Below, piece by piece: positions 42,757 through 50,357 of a stretch of 64,000 nt of DNA. The notes under the pieces are model-generated. The model had not been told where the DNA came from. It worked only from the letters and a program-made list of their open reading frames with translations, and did not search any database. Numbering within the stretch: position 1 is the first letter of the stretch; each line of letters begins with the position of its first letter. The stretch lies in the NCBI GenBank assembly GCA_035607415.1, contig DATNAQ010000126.1, forward strand, positions 1 through 64,000, in the 5' to 3' direction. The position numbers and the translations under genes were made by a program. This stretch comes from JAQBQH01 sp035607415 (lineage in GTDB: Bacteria > Myxococcota_A > Polyangia > Palsa-1104).

Positions 42757-43547
42757 TGCCGCCGCTGTTTCCCGCCACGCTCGCGCTCTATGCCGTCGCG
42801 TGCGCGCTCTATCTGGCGCACCTCATGGCCGGATCGCAGGGCCTGGCGCGCGCCGCGCGTGGTGCGCTCGCCGCCGCCTTCGCGTCGCAGGCGCTCGACA
42901 TCGGCTGGCTGTGCATGCACGGGATGCATCCGGCGGTGAACGCGCGCGAGGCGTTGTCGTTCGCCGCGTGGCTGATCTGCGGCGCCTATCTGTTGTCGTC
43001 GCTGCGCAAGCGCATCCCGGTGGTCGGCGCGCTCGTGGTGCCGGTGACGATGGTGCTCGACCTCGCGGCGCGCTTGTCACCGTCGCACGAAGCGGTGCGC
43101 GGCGTGACCACGCTCGGCGCCGTGCACATCACGCTGGCCACGGCGGGCCTGGCGCTGTTCGCGGTCGCCGCCGGCGGCGCGGTCATCTATTTGATCGAGG
43201 AGCGCGCGCTCAAGGCGCATCGCGCCGGGCGCCTGTTCAAGCGCGGCACGGCGCTGGAGACGCTCGACACGCTCAACCGCCGCTGCATCGTGCTCGGCTT
43301 TCCGCTGTTCACCGTCGCGGTCATCACCGGCGCGGTCTGGGGGCTGCAGCTGCACGACAAGCTGTTCACGCCGCAGTACTCGATCGCGGCGGCCGCGTGG
43401 ATCATGTACGCGATCCTCCTGGTCGCGCGCGTGACCGCGGGCTGGCGCGGGCGGCGAGCGGCGATCATGACGATCGGCGGCTTCGCCACGTCGCTGACGG
43501 TGCTGCTCATCTACTTCGTGCGCGGATTCGGAGGCATGGCAGGCTAG
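42756..43547 (+). CDS. CcsA/HemX-like cytochrome c assembly membrane protein
   Basis: A 263-residue protein with about eight membrane helices. GAVHITLATAGLALFAVAAGGAVIYLIEERALKAHR corresponds to the haem-handling region of the CcsA/ResC/HemX family, with a His in AVHITL. LDTLNRRCIVLGFPLFTVAVITGAVW and YSIAAAAWIMYAILLVAR are further family blocks. The classic WWD motif is not evident, which favours HemX over CcsA. HemX proteins are commonly encoded just before hemA and affect its level. It overlaps the preceding gene by one base and is two bases before hemA. Confidence 0.8.
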   Translation: MPPLFPATLALYAVACALYLAHLMAGSQGLARAARGALAAAFASQALDIGWLCMHGMHPAVNAREALSFAAWLICGAYLLSSLRKRIPVVGALVVPVTMVLDLAARLSPSHEAVRGVTTLGAVHITLATAGLALFAVAAGGAVIYLIEERALKAHRAGRLFKRGTALETLDTLNRRCIVLGFPLFTVAVITGAVWGLQLHDKLFTPQYSIAAAAWIMYAILLVARVTAGWRGRRAAIMTIGGFATSLTVLLIYFVRGFGGMAG

Positions 43548-43549
43548 TC

Positions 43550-44869
43550 ATGCCGCGGCAGCTCGGAATCGTAGGCCTCTCGCACAAGACCGCGCCGATC
43601 GACGTGCGCGAGCGGGTGGCGTTCGCCGAGGACGCGCTCGCCGAGGCGCTGCGCCGCCTGGTGGAGGTGCCGGGCATCGGCGAGGCGATGATCGTGTCGA
43701 CCTGCAACCGCGTCGAGCTCTATGCCGGCGTCGACGGGCGCGATGCGATTGAGGCGCTGCAGCGCTTCCTCATCGACGAGCGCTCGCTGCCATCGTCGCT
43801 GCGCGCGCACCTGTACACGCACGATGGCAACGAGGCGCTGCGCCACCTGTTCCGCGTGGCGGCGTCGCTCGATTCGATGGTGGTCGGAGAGTCGCAGATC
43901 CTCGGGCAGGTCAAAGAGGCGTACGCGGCGGCGCTCGAGGCGGGCACGCTCGGGCCGGTCCTGCAGCGCGCGGTGCCGCGGGCGTTCGCGCTCGCCAAGC
44001 GCGTGCGCACCGAGACCGACGTGGCCAAGAGCTCGGCGTCGATCGCGTCGGCGGCGGTCGATCTGGCGGCGCAGATCTTCGGCGAGCTCGAGGGGAAGCA
44101 CGTGCTCGTCGTCGGCGCGGGCAAGATGGGAGATCTGTCGGCGCGCCATCTGAAGGCGGCGGGGATCAGTGAGCTCAGCGTCGTCAACCGCACCGAGGCG
44201 CGCGCGGTCGAGCTCGCCGCCAAGCTCGGCGGGCGTGCGGCGCCGTGGGATCAACTGGATCAGCTGCTGGCCAAGGTCGACATCGTGCTCTGCTCGACGG
44301 GCGCGACCGAGCCGATCTTGCGCCGCGATCGCGTGGCCAAGGTGATGCGCGCGCGCAAGGGGCGCTGGCTCTTCCTCATCGACATCGCCGTGCCGCGCGA
44401 CGTCGAGCCCGACGTCGGCAGCGTCGAGAACGTGTACCTCTACGACGTCGACGCGCTCGAGAAGGTGGTGGCGCAGAACCGCGCGGCGCGCGCGAGCGAG
44501 GCGACCGAGGCCGAGGCCATGGTCGACGACGAGCTCAAGCGCTACCACGAGCACGAGCTGTCGCTCGGCGCGGTGCCGACCATCAAGCTCCTGCGCGCGC
44601 GCTTCCTCGAGGTGGCGCTGGCCGAGGTCGAGCGCTCGGCGGCGCGCGCCTCCAGCGAGAAGGATCGCGCGGCGATGCAGCAGATGGCCGAGGCGATCGT
44701 GAACAAGCTGTTGCACGGGCCGCTGACGAAGCTGAAAAAGGACGCGGCCGAGCGTCCCGACAGCGAGCTGCCGGCCCTGGTGCGTACGCTGTTCGACCTG
44801 CACACCGGCCACACCGAAGAGATCCGCATCGATCTCGACGAGCCGGCGGACAAAAAGGCGGCAAAGTGA
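43550..44869 (+). CDS. hemA: glutamyl-tRNA reductase
   Basis: A 439-residue enzyme, the usual size. The catalytic Cys is C52 in MIVSTCNRVELY. Other blocks: VGLSHKTAPIDVRE, SLDSMVVGESQILGQVKEAY, the NADPH-binding HVLVVGAGKMGDLSARHL, VVNRTEARAVELA, LFLIDIAVPRDVEPDV, and the C-terminal dimerisation helices. It reduces glutamyl-tRNA to glutamate-1-semialdehyde, the first step of C5-pathway tetrapyrrole synthesis. It overlaps hemC by four bases (GTGA). Confidence 0.96.
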   Translation: MPRQLGIVGLSHKTAPIDVRERVAFAEDALAEALRRLVEVPGIGEAMIVSTCNRVELYAGVDGRDAIEALQRFLIDERSLPSSLRAHLYTHDGNEALRHLFRVAASLDSMVVGESQILGQVKEAYAAALEAGTLGPVLQRAVPRAFALAKRVRTETDVAKSSASIASAAVDLAAQIFGELEGKHVLVVGAGKMGDLSARHLKAAGISELSVVNRTEARAVELAAKLGGRAAPWDQLDQLLAKVDIVLCSTGATEPILRRDRVAKVMRARKGRWLFLIDIAVPRDVEPDVGSVENVYLYDVDALEKVVAQNRAARASEATEAEAMVDDELKRYHEHELSLGAVPTIKLLRARFLEVALAEVERSAARASSEKDRAAMQQMAEAIVNKLLHGPLTKLKKDAAERPDSELPALVRTLFDLHTGHTEEIRIDLDEPADKKAAK

Positions 44870-45816
44870 GCGCGACTCTCAAGATCGCCACGCGCGGCTC
44901 GGCGCTGGCGTTGTGGCAGGCCAACTGGGTACGCGATCGGTTGATGGCGGACGATCCGCACCTCACCGTCGAGCTCCTGGTGTTGAAGACGCGCGGCGAC
45001 AAGATCCTCGATCGCGCGCTCTCCGAAGTCGGAGGCAAGGGGCTGTTCGTCAAAGAGATCGAAGAGGCGCTGCTCGACGGGCGCGCCGACGTCGCGGTGC
45101 ACTCGATGAAGGATCTGCCGGCCGACATCCCCGAGGGCCTCGTCCTCGGCGCGGTGCCCGAGCGCGAGGATCCGCGCGATGCGCTGCTGGTGGCACCCGC
45201 GCACGCGGCGCGTGACGTCGCGTCGCTGCCGAAGGGCGCGCGCGTGGGCACCTCGAGCCTGCGGCGCGTCTGTCAGCTCAAGGCGCACCGGCCCGATCTC
45301 GAGGTCGTCCCGCTGCGCGGCAACGTCGACACGCGCGTGCGCAAGGTCGACGCCGGCGAGCTCGACGCCATCGTGCTCGCCTGCGCGGGCCTCAAGCGCC
45401 TCGGCCACGCCGCGCGCATCACCGCCGCGCTGTCGACGGCGGAGTCGCTGCCGGCGATCGGGCAGGGCGCCCTCGCCATCGAGTGCCGCGGCGACGATCC
45501 CCAGACGCGGGCGCGTCTCGCCAAGCTCGACGATCGCACCACCGCGCACGCCGTCGCCGCCGAGCGCGCGTTTCTGAAGCGCCTGTCCGGCGACTGCAAG
45601 ACGCCGCTCGCCGCGCACGCCATCGTCGACGGCGCGCGGCTGCGGCTCGAGGGTCTGGTCGGGGCGCCCGATGGATCGAAGCTCTTGCGCCACGCGCTCG
45701 AGGGCACCACCGAGGACGCCGCCGCCCTCGGCACCGCGCTCGCCGAGGAGTTGCTCGCGCGCGGCGCCGATCAGCTGCTGGCGTTCACCACCAACGAGAT
45801 CGTCGGCGGCGAATAG
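44866..45816 (+). CDS. hemC: porphobilinogen deaminase (hydroxymethylbilane synthase)
   Basis: A 316-residue enzyme from GTG 44866. Motifs: IATRGSALALWQANWV, GDKILDRALSEVGGKGLFVKE, DVAVHSMKDLPADIPEGL, GARVGTSSLRR, LRGNVDTRVRKVD and IGQGALAIECR. The dipyrromethane cofactor attaches to C244 (RLSGDCKTPLAAHA). It polymerises four porphobilinogens to hydroxymethylbilane. hemB and hemD are not in the window. Confidence 0.96.
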   Translation: MSATLKIATRGSALALWQANWVRDRLMADDPHLTVELLVLKTRGDKILDRALSEVGGKGLFVKEIEEALLDGRADVAVHSMKDLPADIPEGLVLGAVPEREDPRDALLVAPAHAARDVASLPKGARVGTSSLRRVCQLKAHRPDLEVVPLRGNVDTRVRKVDAGELDAIVLACAGLKRLGHAARITAALSTAESLPAIGQGALAIECRGDDPQTRARLAKLDDRTTAHAVAAERAFLKRLSGDCKTPLAAHAIVDGARLRLEGLVGAPDGSKLLRHALEGTTEDAAALGTALAEELLARGADQLLAFTTNEIVGGE

Positions 45817-45818
45817 CC

Positions 45819-46184
45819 TCAGGCGCCGTGGAAGCGGCCCCAGGCGACGAACGCCGCCAGCGCGCCGAGCACCACGTTGGGGACGATGCCGCCCCATTCG
45901 GCGCGCCGCGCATGAAAGATCGCGGCCAGCACCATGATGGCGACGAGCCCCGCCGCCGCCAGCGGCGTCAGCATCGGGGCGATGTGCGTCGCCCACGGCG
46001 CGACCAGGCCGATCGCGCCCGCGAGCTCCGAGAGGCCGATGAAGCGCACCGTCGCCGGCGAGACCGCGTTCACCCACGCCATGCGCTTGGCCAGCTCCTC
46101 GACCGGCCGCGTCGACTTCATGACGCCGGCCAGGGCGAACAAGAGGGCGAGCAGGACCTGGGCACTCCAGAGTACGTAGTTCAT
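45819..46184 (-). CDS. DoxX-family membrane protein
   Basis: A 121-residue protein with four membrane helices (VLWSAQVLLALLFALAGVMK, FIGLSELAGAIGLVAPWA, LAAAGLVAIMVLAAIFHARR, VLGALAAFVAWGRF). The pattern GxxK...ELAGAIGL is that of the DoxX/DoxD family, linked to quinone-dependent thiol or sulfur redox but mostly uncharacterised. ATG 46184 is chosen because it starts the first helix. It is divergent from an HxlR regulator, a common pairing in which the regulator controls the membrane protein. Confidence 0.85.
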   Translation of the reverse strand: MNYVLWSAQVLLALLFALAGVMKSTRPVEELAKRMAWVNAVSPATVRFIGLSELAGAIGLVAPWATHIAPMLTPLAAAGLVAIMVLAAIFHARRAEWGGIVPNVVLGALAAFVAWGRFHGA

Positions 46185-46188
46185 GATA

Positions 46189-46211
46189 GTAACCAGAGAT
46201 AATAAAGTTAC
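46189..46211. promoter_or_regulatory. candidate HxlR operator
   Basis: The inverted repeat GTAAC (46189-46193), 13-base AT-rich centre, GTTAC (46207-46211) lies in the 52-nt gap between the DoxX gene and the HxlR gene. It is the most AT-rich spot around. The layout fits autoregulation and control of the divergent gene by the dimeric HxlR protein. Confidence 0.45.
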
Positions 46212-46236
46212 CACCAAGGCGCAAGGAGGCACATTC

Positions 46237-46599
46237 ATGTCACCAACGCACAAACCCGTGCGTCACGACGCGTGCGAGGCGCGCGAGATCCTCAATCGCG
46301 TGGGCGACAAATGGAGCATCTACACCATCGCCATGCTGCGCGACGGCCCGCAGCGCTTCTCGCAGCTCAAGCGCGCCATCGCCGGCATCTCGCAGCGCAT
46401 GCTCACGCTCACCCTGCGCAGCCTCGAGCGCGACGGGCTGGTGACACGCACCGTCCATCCGACGGTGCCGCCGAGCGTCGAGTACGCGCTCACGCCGCTC
46501 GGCCGCACGCTGCTCGAGCCGGTGACGGCGCTCGTCGCCTGGGCCGACCGCAATCAGCGGCGCATCCGGCAGGCACGGGAACGTTTCGACCGCCGCTGA
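46237..46599 (+). CDS. HxlR-family winged-helix transcriptional regulator
   Basis: A 120-residue protein from ATG 46237 with AAGGAGG ahead. The family core is complete: REILNRVGDKWSIYTIAML, RFSQLKRAIAGISQRMLTLTLRSLERDGLVTRTV (recognition helix), PPSVEYALTPLGRTLLEPV. C10 in the N-terminal arm (HDACEAREIL) is at the place of the redox- or aldehyde-sensing Cys of YodB/HypR-type members. It probably senses electrophiles or oxidants and represses the DoxX gene. Confidence 0.92.
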   Translation: MSPTHKPVRHDACEAREILNRVGDKWSIYTIAMLRDGPQRFSQLKRAIAGISQRMLTLTLRSLERDGLVTRTVHPTVPPSVEYALTPLGRTLLEPVTALVAWADRNQRRIRQARERFDRR

Positions 46600-46656
46600 T
46601 TTCGGGTTGCCCCGCACCGGCCGCGGGTGTATTCCGCAGCCACACGGAGGTGGACC

Positions 46657-47109
46657 ATGGCGAAGGCGGTTCCCGAGGGGATGCACACGCTCACTCCGCA
46701 GTTGGCGATCGACGGCTGTGACAAGGCGATCGAATGGTTCAAAAAGGCGTTCGGCGCCGAGCTCATCAGCCGCGCGCCGGATCCGAGCGGCAAGAAGGTG
46801 TGGCACGCGTCGATGCGCATCGGCGGCTCGATGTTCTTCGTCAACGACGTGTTCCCCGAGATGGGCGGCGGCGCGCAGACGGCGAGCCTGTGGCTCTACA
46901 CCGACAAGGTCGACGAGTGGTTCAAGCGCGCCACCGACGCGGGCGCGACGGTGAAGATGCCGATGGCCGACATGTTCTGGGGCGATCGCATGGGCACGGT
47001 GAAGGATCCGTTCGGCAACACCTGGAACCTCTCCCAGCACATGAAGGACATGACGCCCGACGAGATGAAGAAGGCGCAGGACGCGTTCGTCGCCCAAATG
47101 AGGAAGTAG
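46657..47109 (+). CDS. VOC-superfamily (PhnB/glyoxalase-like) protein
   Basis: A 150-residue protein from ATG 46657 with GGAGG upstream. The paired beta-alpha-beta modules are visible: LTPQLAIDGCDKAIEWFKKAFGAE, SMRIGGSMFFVNDVFPEMG, SLWLYTDKVDEWFKRATDAGA and GDRMGTVKDPFGNTWNLSQH. It belongs to the PhnB-like DUF1428/glyoxalase group. The metal-binding set is incomplete by eye, so its reaction is unknown. The C-terminal helix is KDMTPDEMKKAQDAF. Confidence 0.85.
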   Translation: MAKAVPEGMHTLTPQLAIDGCDKAIEWFKKAFGAELISRAPDPSGKKVWHASMRIGGSMFFVNDVFPEMGGGAQTASLWLYTDKVDEWFKRATDAGATVKMPMADMFWGDRMGTVKDPFGNTWNLSQHMKDMTPDEMKKAQDAFVAQMRK

Positions 47110-47146
47110 GCGGCGCAGCAGAAGAGGTAGCGCTCCGCGCTCGTCG

Positions 47147-47644
47147 CTACGGCAGCATCCGCTGCAAGAAGATCAGGTCCAACCACAAGCCGAACTTGAA
47201 GCCGACCTCGCGCAGCCGCGCGACTTCGACGAAGCCATGCGCGCGATGCAGCGCCAGGCTCGCCGGCTGATCCGACGACACGCCCGCGATGATCGAGCGA
47301 TGGCCGAGCGCGCGCGCCCGCTCGATCAGATCGGCGAGCAGCGCGCGGCCGATGCCGCGCCGCTGCCGCTCGGGGTGCACGTAGACCGTGTTCTCGACGG
47401 TGAAGCGATAGCCTTCGCGCGGCCGGTACGGACCGAGCGACCCGAAGCCCACGACCTCGCCGTCGAGCATCGCCACCGTGACCGGATGCTCGGGCCCGCG
47501 CGTCGCCAGCCACACGCGCCGCTCCGCCGCCGGAGTCGGCTCGTACTGCCAGGTGCAGGTCGCGCTCGTGACGTAGTGATTGTAGATGGCGTTGATCGCC
47601 GGCAGATCGCCCTCGCCGGCGGCGCGAATCGACAGCTCGCCCAT
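47147..47644 (-). CDS. GNAT acetyltransferase, phosphinothricin acetyltransferase-like
   Basis: A 165-residue protein. It has the Pat/MnaT pattern: IRAAGEGDLPAINAIYNHYV, CTWQYEPTPAAERR, YRFTVENTVYVHPERQRRGIGRALL (acetyl-CoA loop), IIAGVSSDQPASLALHRAHGF and RLREVGFKFGLWLDLIFLQR. Members acetylate phosphinothricin, methionine sulfoximine or similar amino acids. It is the last of a minus-strand group that begins with YceI. Confidence 0.88.
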   Translation of the reverse strand: MGELSIRAAGEGDLPAINAIYNHYVTSATCTWQYEPTPAAERRVWLATRGPEHPVTVAMLDGEVVGFGSLGPYRPREGYRFTVENTVYVHPERQRRGIGRALLADLIERARALGHRSIIAGVSSDQPASLALHRAHGFVEVARLREVGFKFGLWLDLIFLQRMLP

Positions 47645-47653
47645 GAGGCGATG

Positions 47654-48508
47654 TTACGCCGAGCGCGTTTCGGCGGCGTTTCCGAGGCCCACGAGCCCCG
47701 CGGTCACGTCCCACAGCTTGTGCTGCGTCGCCTCGTCGAGCGCGCGCGGCGACGGGCGCTTCTCCTTGCACTTGGCGAAGTACTTGCCGGTCACGCCGGC
47801 GAGGTCGGGCGACGAGGCGAGCCAGATCTGCGTGCGCGCGCCCTTCTCGGGCGTGAGCATGAACGGGCCGGCCAGCGCGAACAGAAAGCCGAACACGCCG
47901 CGGTTCGAGCGGCCGAAGTTCGACGCCACCGGTCCGGGGTGCGCGGCGTTGACGGTGATGCCGCGCGCCTCGACGCGCCGCGCGAGCTCGAAGGTGAACA
48001 GGAGGTTCATCAGCTTCGACAGGCAGTAGGCGCCGAACGCGGTGTAGCGCCGCTCGAGCTGCAGGTCGTCGAAGTCGACCTTCGCCGGCCTGTGCGCTTC
48101 GGACGAGACGTTGACGATGCGCCCGCCGCTCGGAATGCGATCGAGGATCAGGTTCGAGAGCAGGAAGTACGACAGGTGATTGAGCGCGAAGGTGCGCTCG
48201 AACCCCTCGGCGGTGAGCGCGCGCGTGCCGAAGATGGCGCCGGCGTTGTTGACCAGCACGTCGATGCGATCGAGCTTCCCGCGCACCTCCTCGGCGAGCG
48301 CGCGCACCGAGGACATCAGCGACAGATCGGCCATGAGCACCTGCGCCGGCGGCGCGCCCGCTTCGCGCAGCGCCGCGAGCGTCGACTCCGCCTTTTCGCG
48401 ATCGCGCGCGACCAGCACCACCTCGGCGCCGGCGCGCCCGAGCTCGATGGCGGTGACGCGACCGATGCCGGTGGTCGCGCCGGTGACGAGGACCCGCTTG
48501 CCCTGCAT
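47654..48508 (-). CDS. short-chain dehydrogenase/reductase (retinol-dehydrogenase-like)
   Basis: A 284-residue SDR. NAD(P) motif VLVTGATTGIGRVTAIEL; structural NNAG in DVLVNNAGAIFG; catalytic Ser in IVNVSSEAHRP; YxxxK in YCLSKLMNLLF, where the Tyr-Cys-Leu-Ser-Lys spacing is right; and PGPVASNFGR after it. It oxidises or reduces a lipid-like alcohol or ketone. ATG 48508 shares a base with the YceI stop (TGATG). Confidence 0.9.
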   Translation of the reverse strand: MQGKRVLVTGATTGIGRVTAIELGRAGAEVVLVARDREKAESTLAALREAGAPPAQVLMADLSLMSSVRALAEEVRGKLDRIDVLVNNAGAIFGTRALTAEGFERTFALNHLSYFLLSNLILDRIPSGGRIVNVSSEAHRPAKVDFDDLQLERRYTAFGAYCLSKLMNLLFTFELARRVEARGITVNAAHPGPVASNFGRSNRGVFGFLFALAGPFMLTPEKGARTQIWLASSPDLAGVTGKYFAKCKEKRPSPRALDEATQHKLWDVTAGLVGLGNAAETRSA

Positions 48509-49071
48509 CAACGGCTGAACGCCAGCTTGGCGTCGAGCTTGAGCTCGTCGTCGACCTTGACGAACATCAGGCTCGGCCGCTCGACCTTGTAGGCGTCGAG
48601 GCTGATGGCGAACGTGGTGTTGGCGTGCACCTTGTTCGCCGCATCCCAGGTGACGTCGACGGGCAGGTCGAACACCTGCTGGACGCCGTGGAAGCTGAGC
48701 TGCGCCTTGAAGGTCTTCTTCTGCGTCGTCGGAAACTGCGCCGGCGGCGTCAGCCCGTCGCCGAGCGCCTTGAGCTCGACGTAGGGATACTTCGCCGCCT
48801 CGACCGCTTCCTTCATGTGCGCGTCGCGGTTCACGTTGCCCGAGTCGAACGACTGCGACGGCACGCGGATCATCACCTGCGCCTTGCCGTCGGGCATGAG
48901 GCGCGCCTTGCCCTCGACCTTGTGCGAGGTGCCGTCGACGCGATGCATCTTGTGGACGAGGTGGTACGTGATCGACGACTCGGCGGGCACGACGTTGAAT
49001 TCGGTGGCCGGAGCCTGGGCGCGCGCGATCGCGGCCGCGAGGAGGACGCTGACGAAGGCGAGGCTACGCAT
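48508..49071 (-). CDS. YceI-family periplasmic lipid-binding protein
   Basis: A 187-residue protein with a signal peptide (MRSLAFVSVLLAAAIARAQ). The lipocalin-like YceI pattern is FNVVPAESSITYHLVHKMHRVDG, ARLMPDGKAQVMIRVPSQSFDSGNVNRDAHM, YPYVELKA, KAQLSFHGVQQVFDLPVDV and TFAISLDAYKVERPSLMFVKV. Family members bind polyprenoid lipids in the periplasm. Here it is translationally coupled to an SDR, which may act on a related lipid. Confidence 0.9.
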   Translation of the reverse strand: MRSLAFVSVLLAAAIARAQAPATEFNVVPAESSITYHLVHKMHRVDGTSHKVEGKARLMPDGKAQVMIRVPSQSFDSGNVNRDAHMKEAVEAAKYPYVELKALGDGLTPPAQFPTTQKKTFKAQLSFHGVQQVFDLPVDVTWDAANKVHANTTFAISLDAYKVERPSLMFVKVDDELKLDAKLAFSR

Positions 49072-49080
49072 GCCGGAACG

Positions 49081-49332
49081 CTAGCACACGGGCCAATCAG
49101 CGGGGCGCGCGATCTCGACGAACCCGAGCTGGCGCGTAAGGCGTGCAATCAGTGCATCGGCTTCGTCCTCGAGACCGTCGCCGATCAGCCACTCGATCTC
49201 GCCGCGGTTGGGATCGGGCGCGCGCACGATGGCGAGGCCGTCGTAGCCCTCGACGATCGCGCGCACGAAGCCGATCTCGCCGAGCGGGATGCGAAAGTAG
49301 CGGCTCGAGCCGCTCGGCACGGAGGTGCTCAC
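49081..49332 (-). CDS. DUF4911-family small protein
   Basis: An 83-residue protein. SSRYFRIPLGEIGFVRAIVEGYDGLAIVRAPDPNRGEIEWLI matches the DUF4911 pattern (the aromatic-R-x-P-x-x-IGFVR-x-x-x-E-x-YDGLA core). The family is common in Deltaproteobacteria and has no known role. It stands nine bases downstream of nothing recognisable and ahead of YceI in the same direction. Confidence 0.75.
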   Translation of the reverse strand: MSTSVPSGSSRYFRIPLGEIGFVRAIVEGYDGLAIVRAPDPNRGEIEWLIGDGLEDEADALIARLTRQLGFVEIARPADWPVC

Positions 49333-49354
49333 CGACGGGCAGGATAGCGGTTTT

Positions 49355-49383
49355 TTGCGCCGACCGAAATGCGTCGGTACACT
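49355..49383 (+). promoter_or_regulatory. candidate promoter of the cpoB/LysM unit
   Basis: TTGCGC (49355-49360), a 17-nt spacer and TACACT (49378-49383). The spacer contains the inverted repeat CCGAC-CGAAATGC-GTCGG, which lies between the two boxes and could be an operator. The predicted start is near 49390, directly before ATG 49398. Confidence 0.35.
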
Positions 49384-49397
49384 TTCACGCTGGGAAC

Positions 49398-50357
49398 ATG
49401 TCCAAGCTGGGCCGCATTGTCGCGTCGGGCACCCTGATCGCGCCGCTTCTCGTCCTCGGATGCGCCGACACCACGTCGGCGACGAAGGTGGCGGAGCTGC
49501 AGAAGCGGCTCGACTCCGAGATGCGCCGCACCGCCGCCGCCGAGCACAAGCTCGACGAGCTCGAGAACCGCGTCTTCCTGTTGACCGATCAGGTCGAGAG
49601 CCAGAAGATCGCGGCCATCCACCGGACGCGGCAGACGCAGACGCTGCCGGTGGTGACGCTCAAGCCCGAGGCGCCGGCGTCGAGCGCAGCGCCGGCCTCC
49701 GACGAGATCACCTACGACTCGAACGGCGACGAGATCGTGTTCGAGGGCGAGGCGAAGTCGCCCGATCCGTCGCACACCGTCTTGCGCATCGACGGCACCA
49801 AGCTCGCGTCGCGCCGCTCCGGTCGAGCGGAGCCAACGGCCGAGCTGCGGGCCGAGCGCGCGCCGCTGCCGGCGCCGTCGAACGAGGACAACCTCGGCGT
49901 GGCGCCGGTGCCGCCGATTCGCGGCAGCGCGCCTGTCGTGGAGCACGCGCCGCCGGCCGCCGAGCCGCTCGCCCTCTACAAGAGCGCGTACGACGATCTG
50001 CGCGCCGGCAAGCACGAAGCCGCCGAGCGCGGATTTCGTGAATTCGTGAAAAAGTACCCACACCACGACTACGCCGACAACGCGCAGTACTGGCTCGGCG
50101 AGTGCTTCTACGATCAGCGCGCCTTCGACAAGGCGGCTCCCGAATTCCGCGCCGTCGTCACGCGCTGGCCCACCGGCAACAAGGCGCCCGACGCCATGCT
50201 CAAGCTCGGCTTCAGCCTGCTGGCGCTCGGCGACGTCGACCGCGGGCGCACCACCCTGCGCGCCGTCGACACCACCTATCCGCGCACCGAGGCCGCGCGC
50301 CTGGCGTCCGAGCGGTTGGCGCAGCTCGGCGCATCCACGACGGAGGGATCGAAGTGA
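49398..50357 (+). CDS. cpoB: Tol-Pal system coordinator CpoB (YbgF)
   Basis: A 319-residue protein. A lipoprotein-type signal (GTLIAPLLVLGC) is followed by a trimerising coiled coil (VAELQKRLDSEMRRTAAAEHKLDELENRV), a long disordered Pro/Ala/Glu linker, and a C-terminal TPR domain (LYKSAYDDLRAGKHEAAERGF, YADNAQYWLGECFYDQRAF, PDAMLKLGFSLLALGDVDRGR). This is the YbgF layout. YbgF normally is soluble, so the lipid anchor is a difference. It coordinates wall synthesis with outer-membrane constriction. tolQRAB-pal are not in the window. GTGA overlap with the LysM gene. Confidence 0.9.
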   Translation: MSKLGRIVASGTLIAPLLVLGCADTTSATKVAELQKRLDSEMRRTAAAEHKLDELENRVFLLTDQVESQKIAAIHRTRQTQTLPVVTLKPEAPASSAAPASDEITYDSNGDEIVFEGEAKSPDPSHTVLRIDGTKLASRRSGRAEPTAELRAERAPLPAPSNEDNLGVAPVPPIRGSAPVVEHAPPAAEPLALYKSAYDDLRAGKHEAAERGFREFVKKYPHHDYADNAQYWLGECFYDQRAFDKAAPEFRAVVTRWPTGNKAPDAMLKLGFSLLALGDVDRGRTTLRAVDTTYPRTEAARLASERLAQLGASTTEGSK

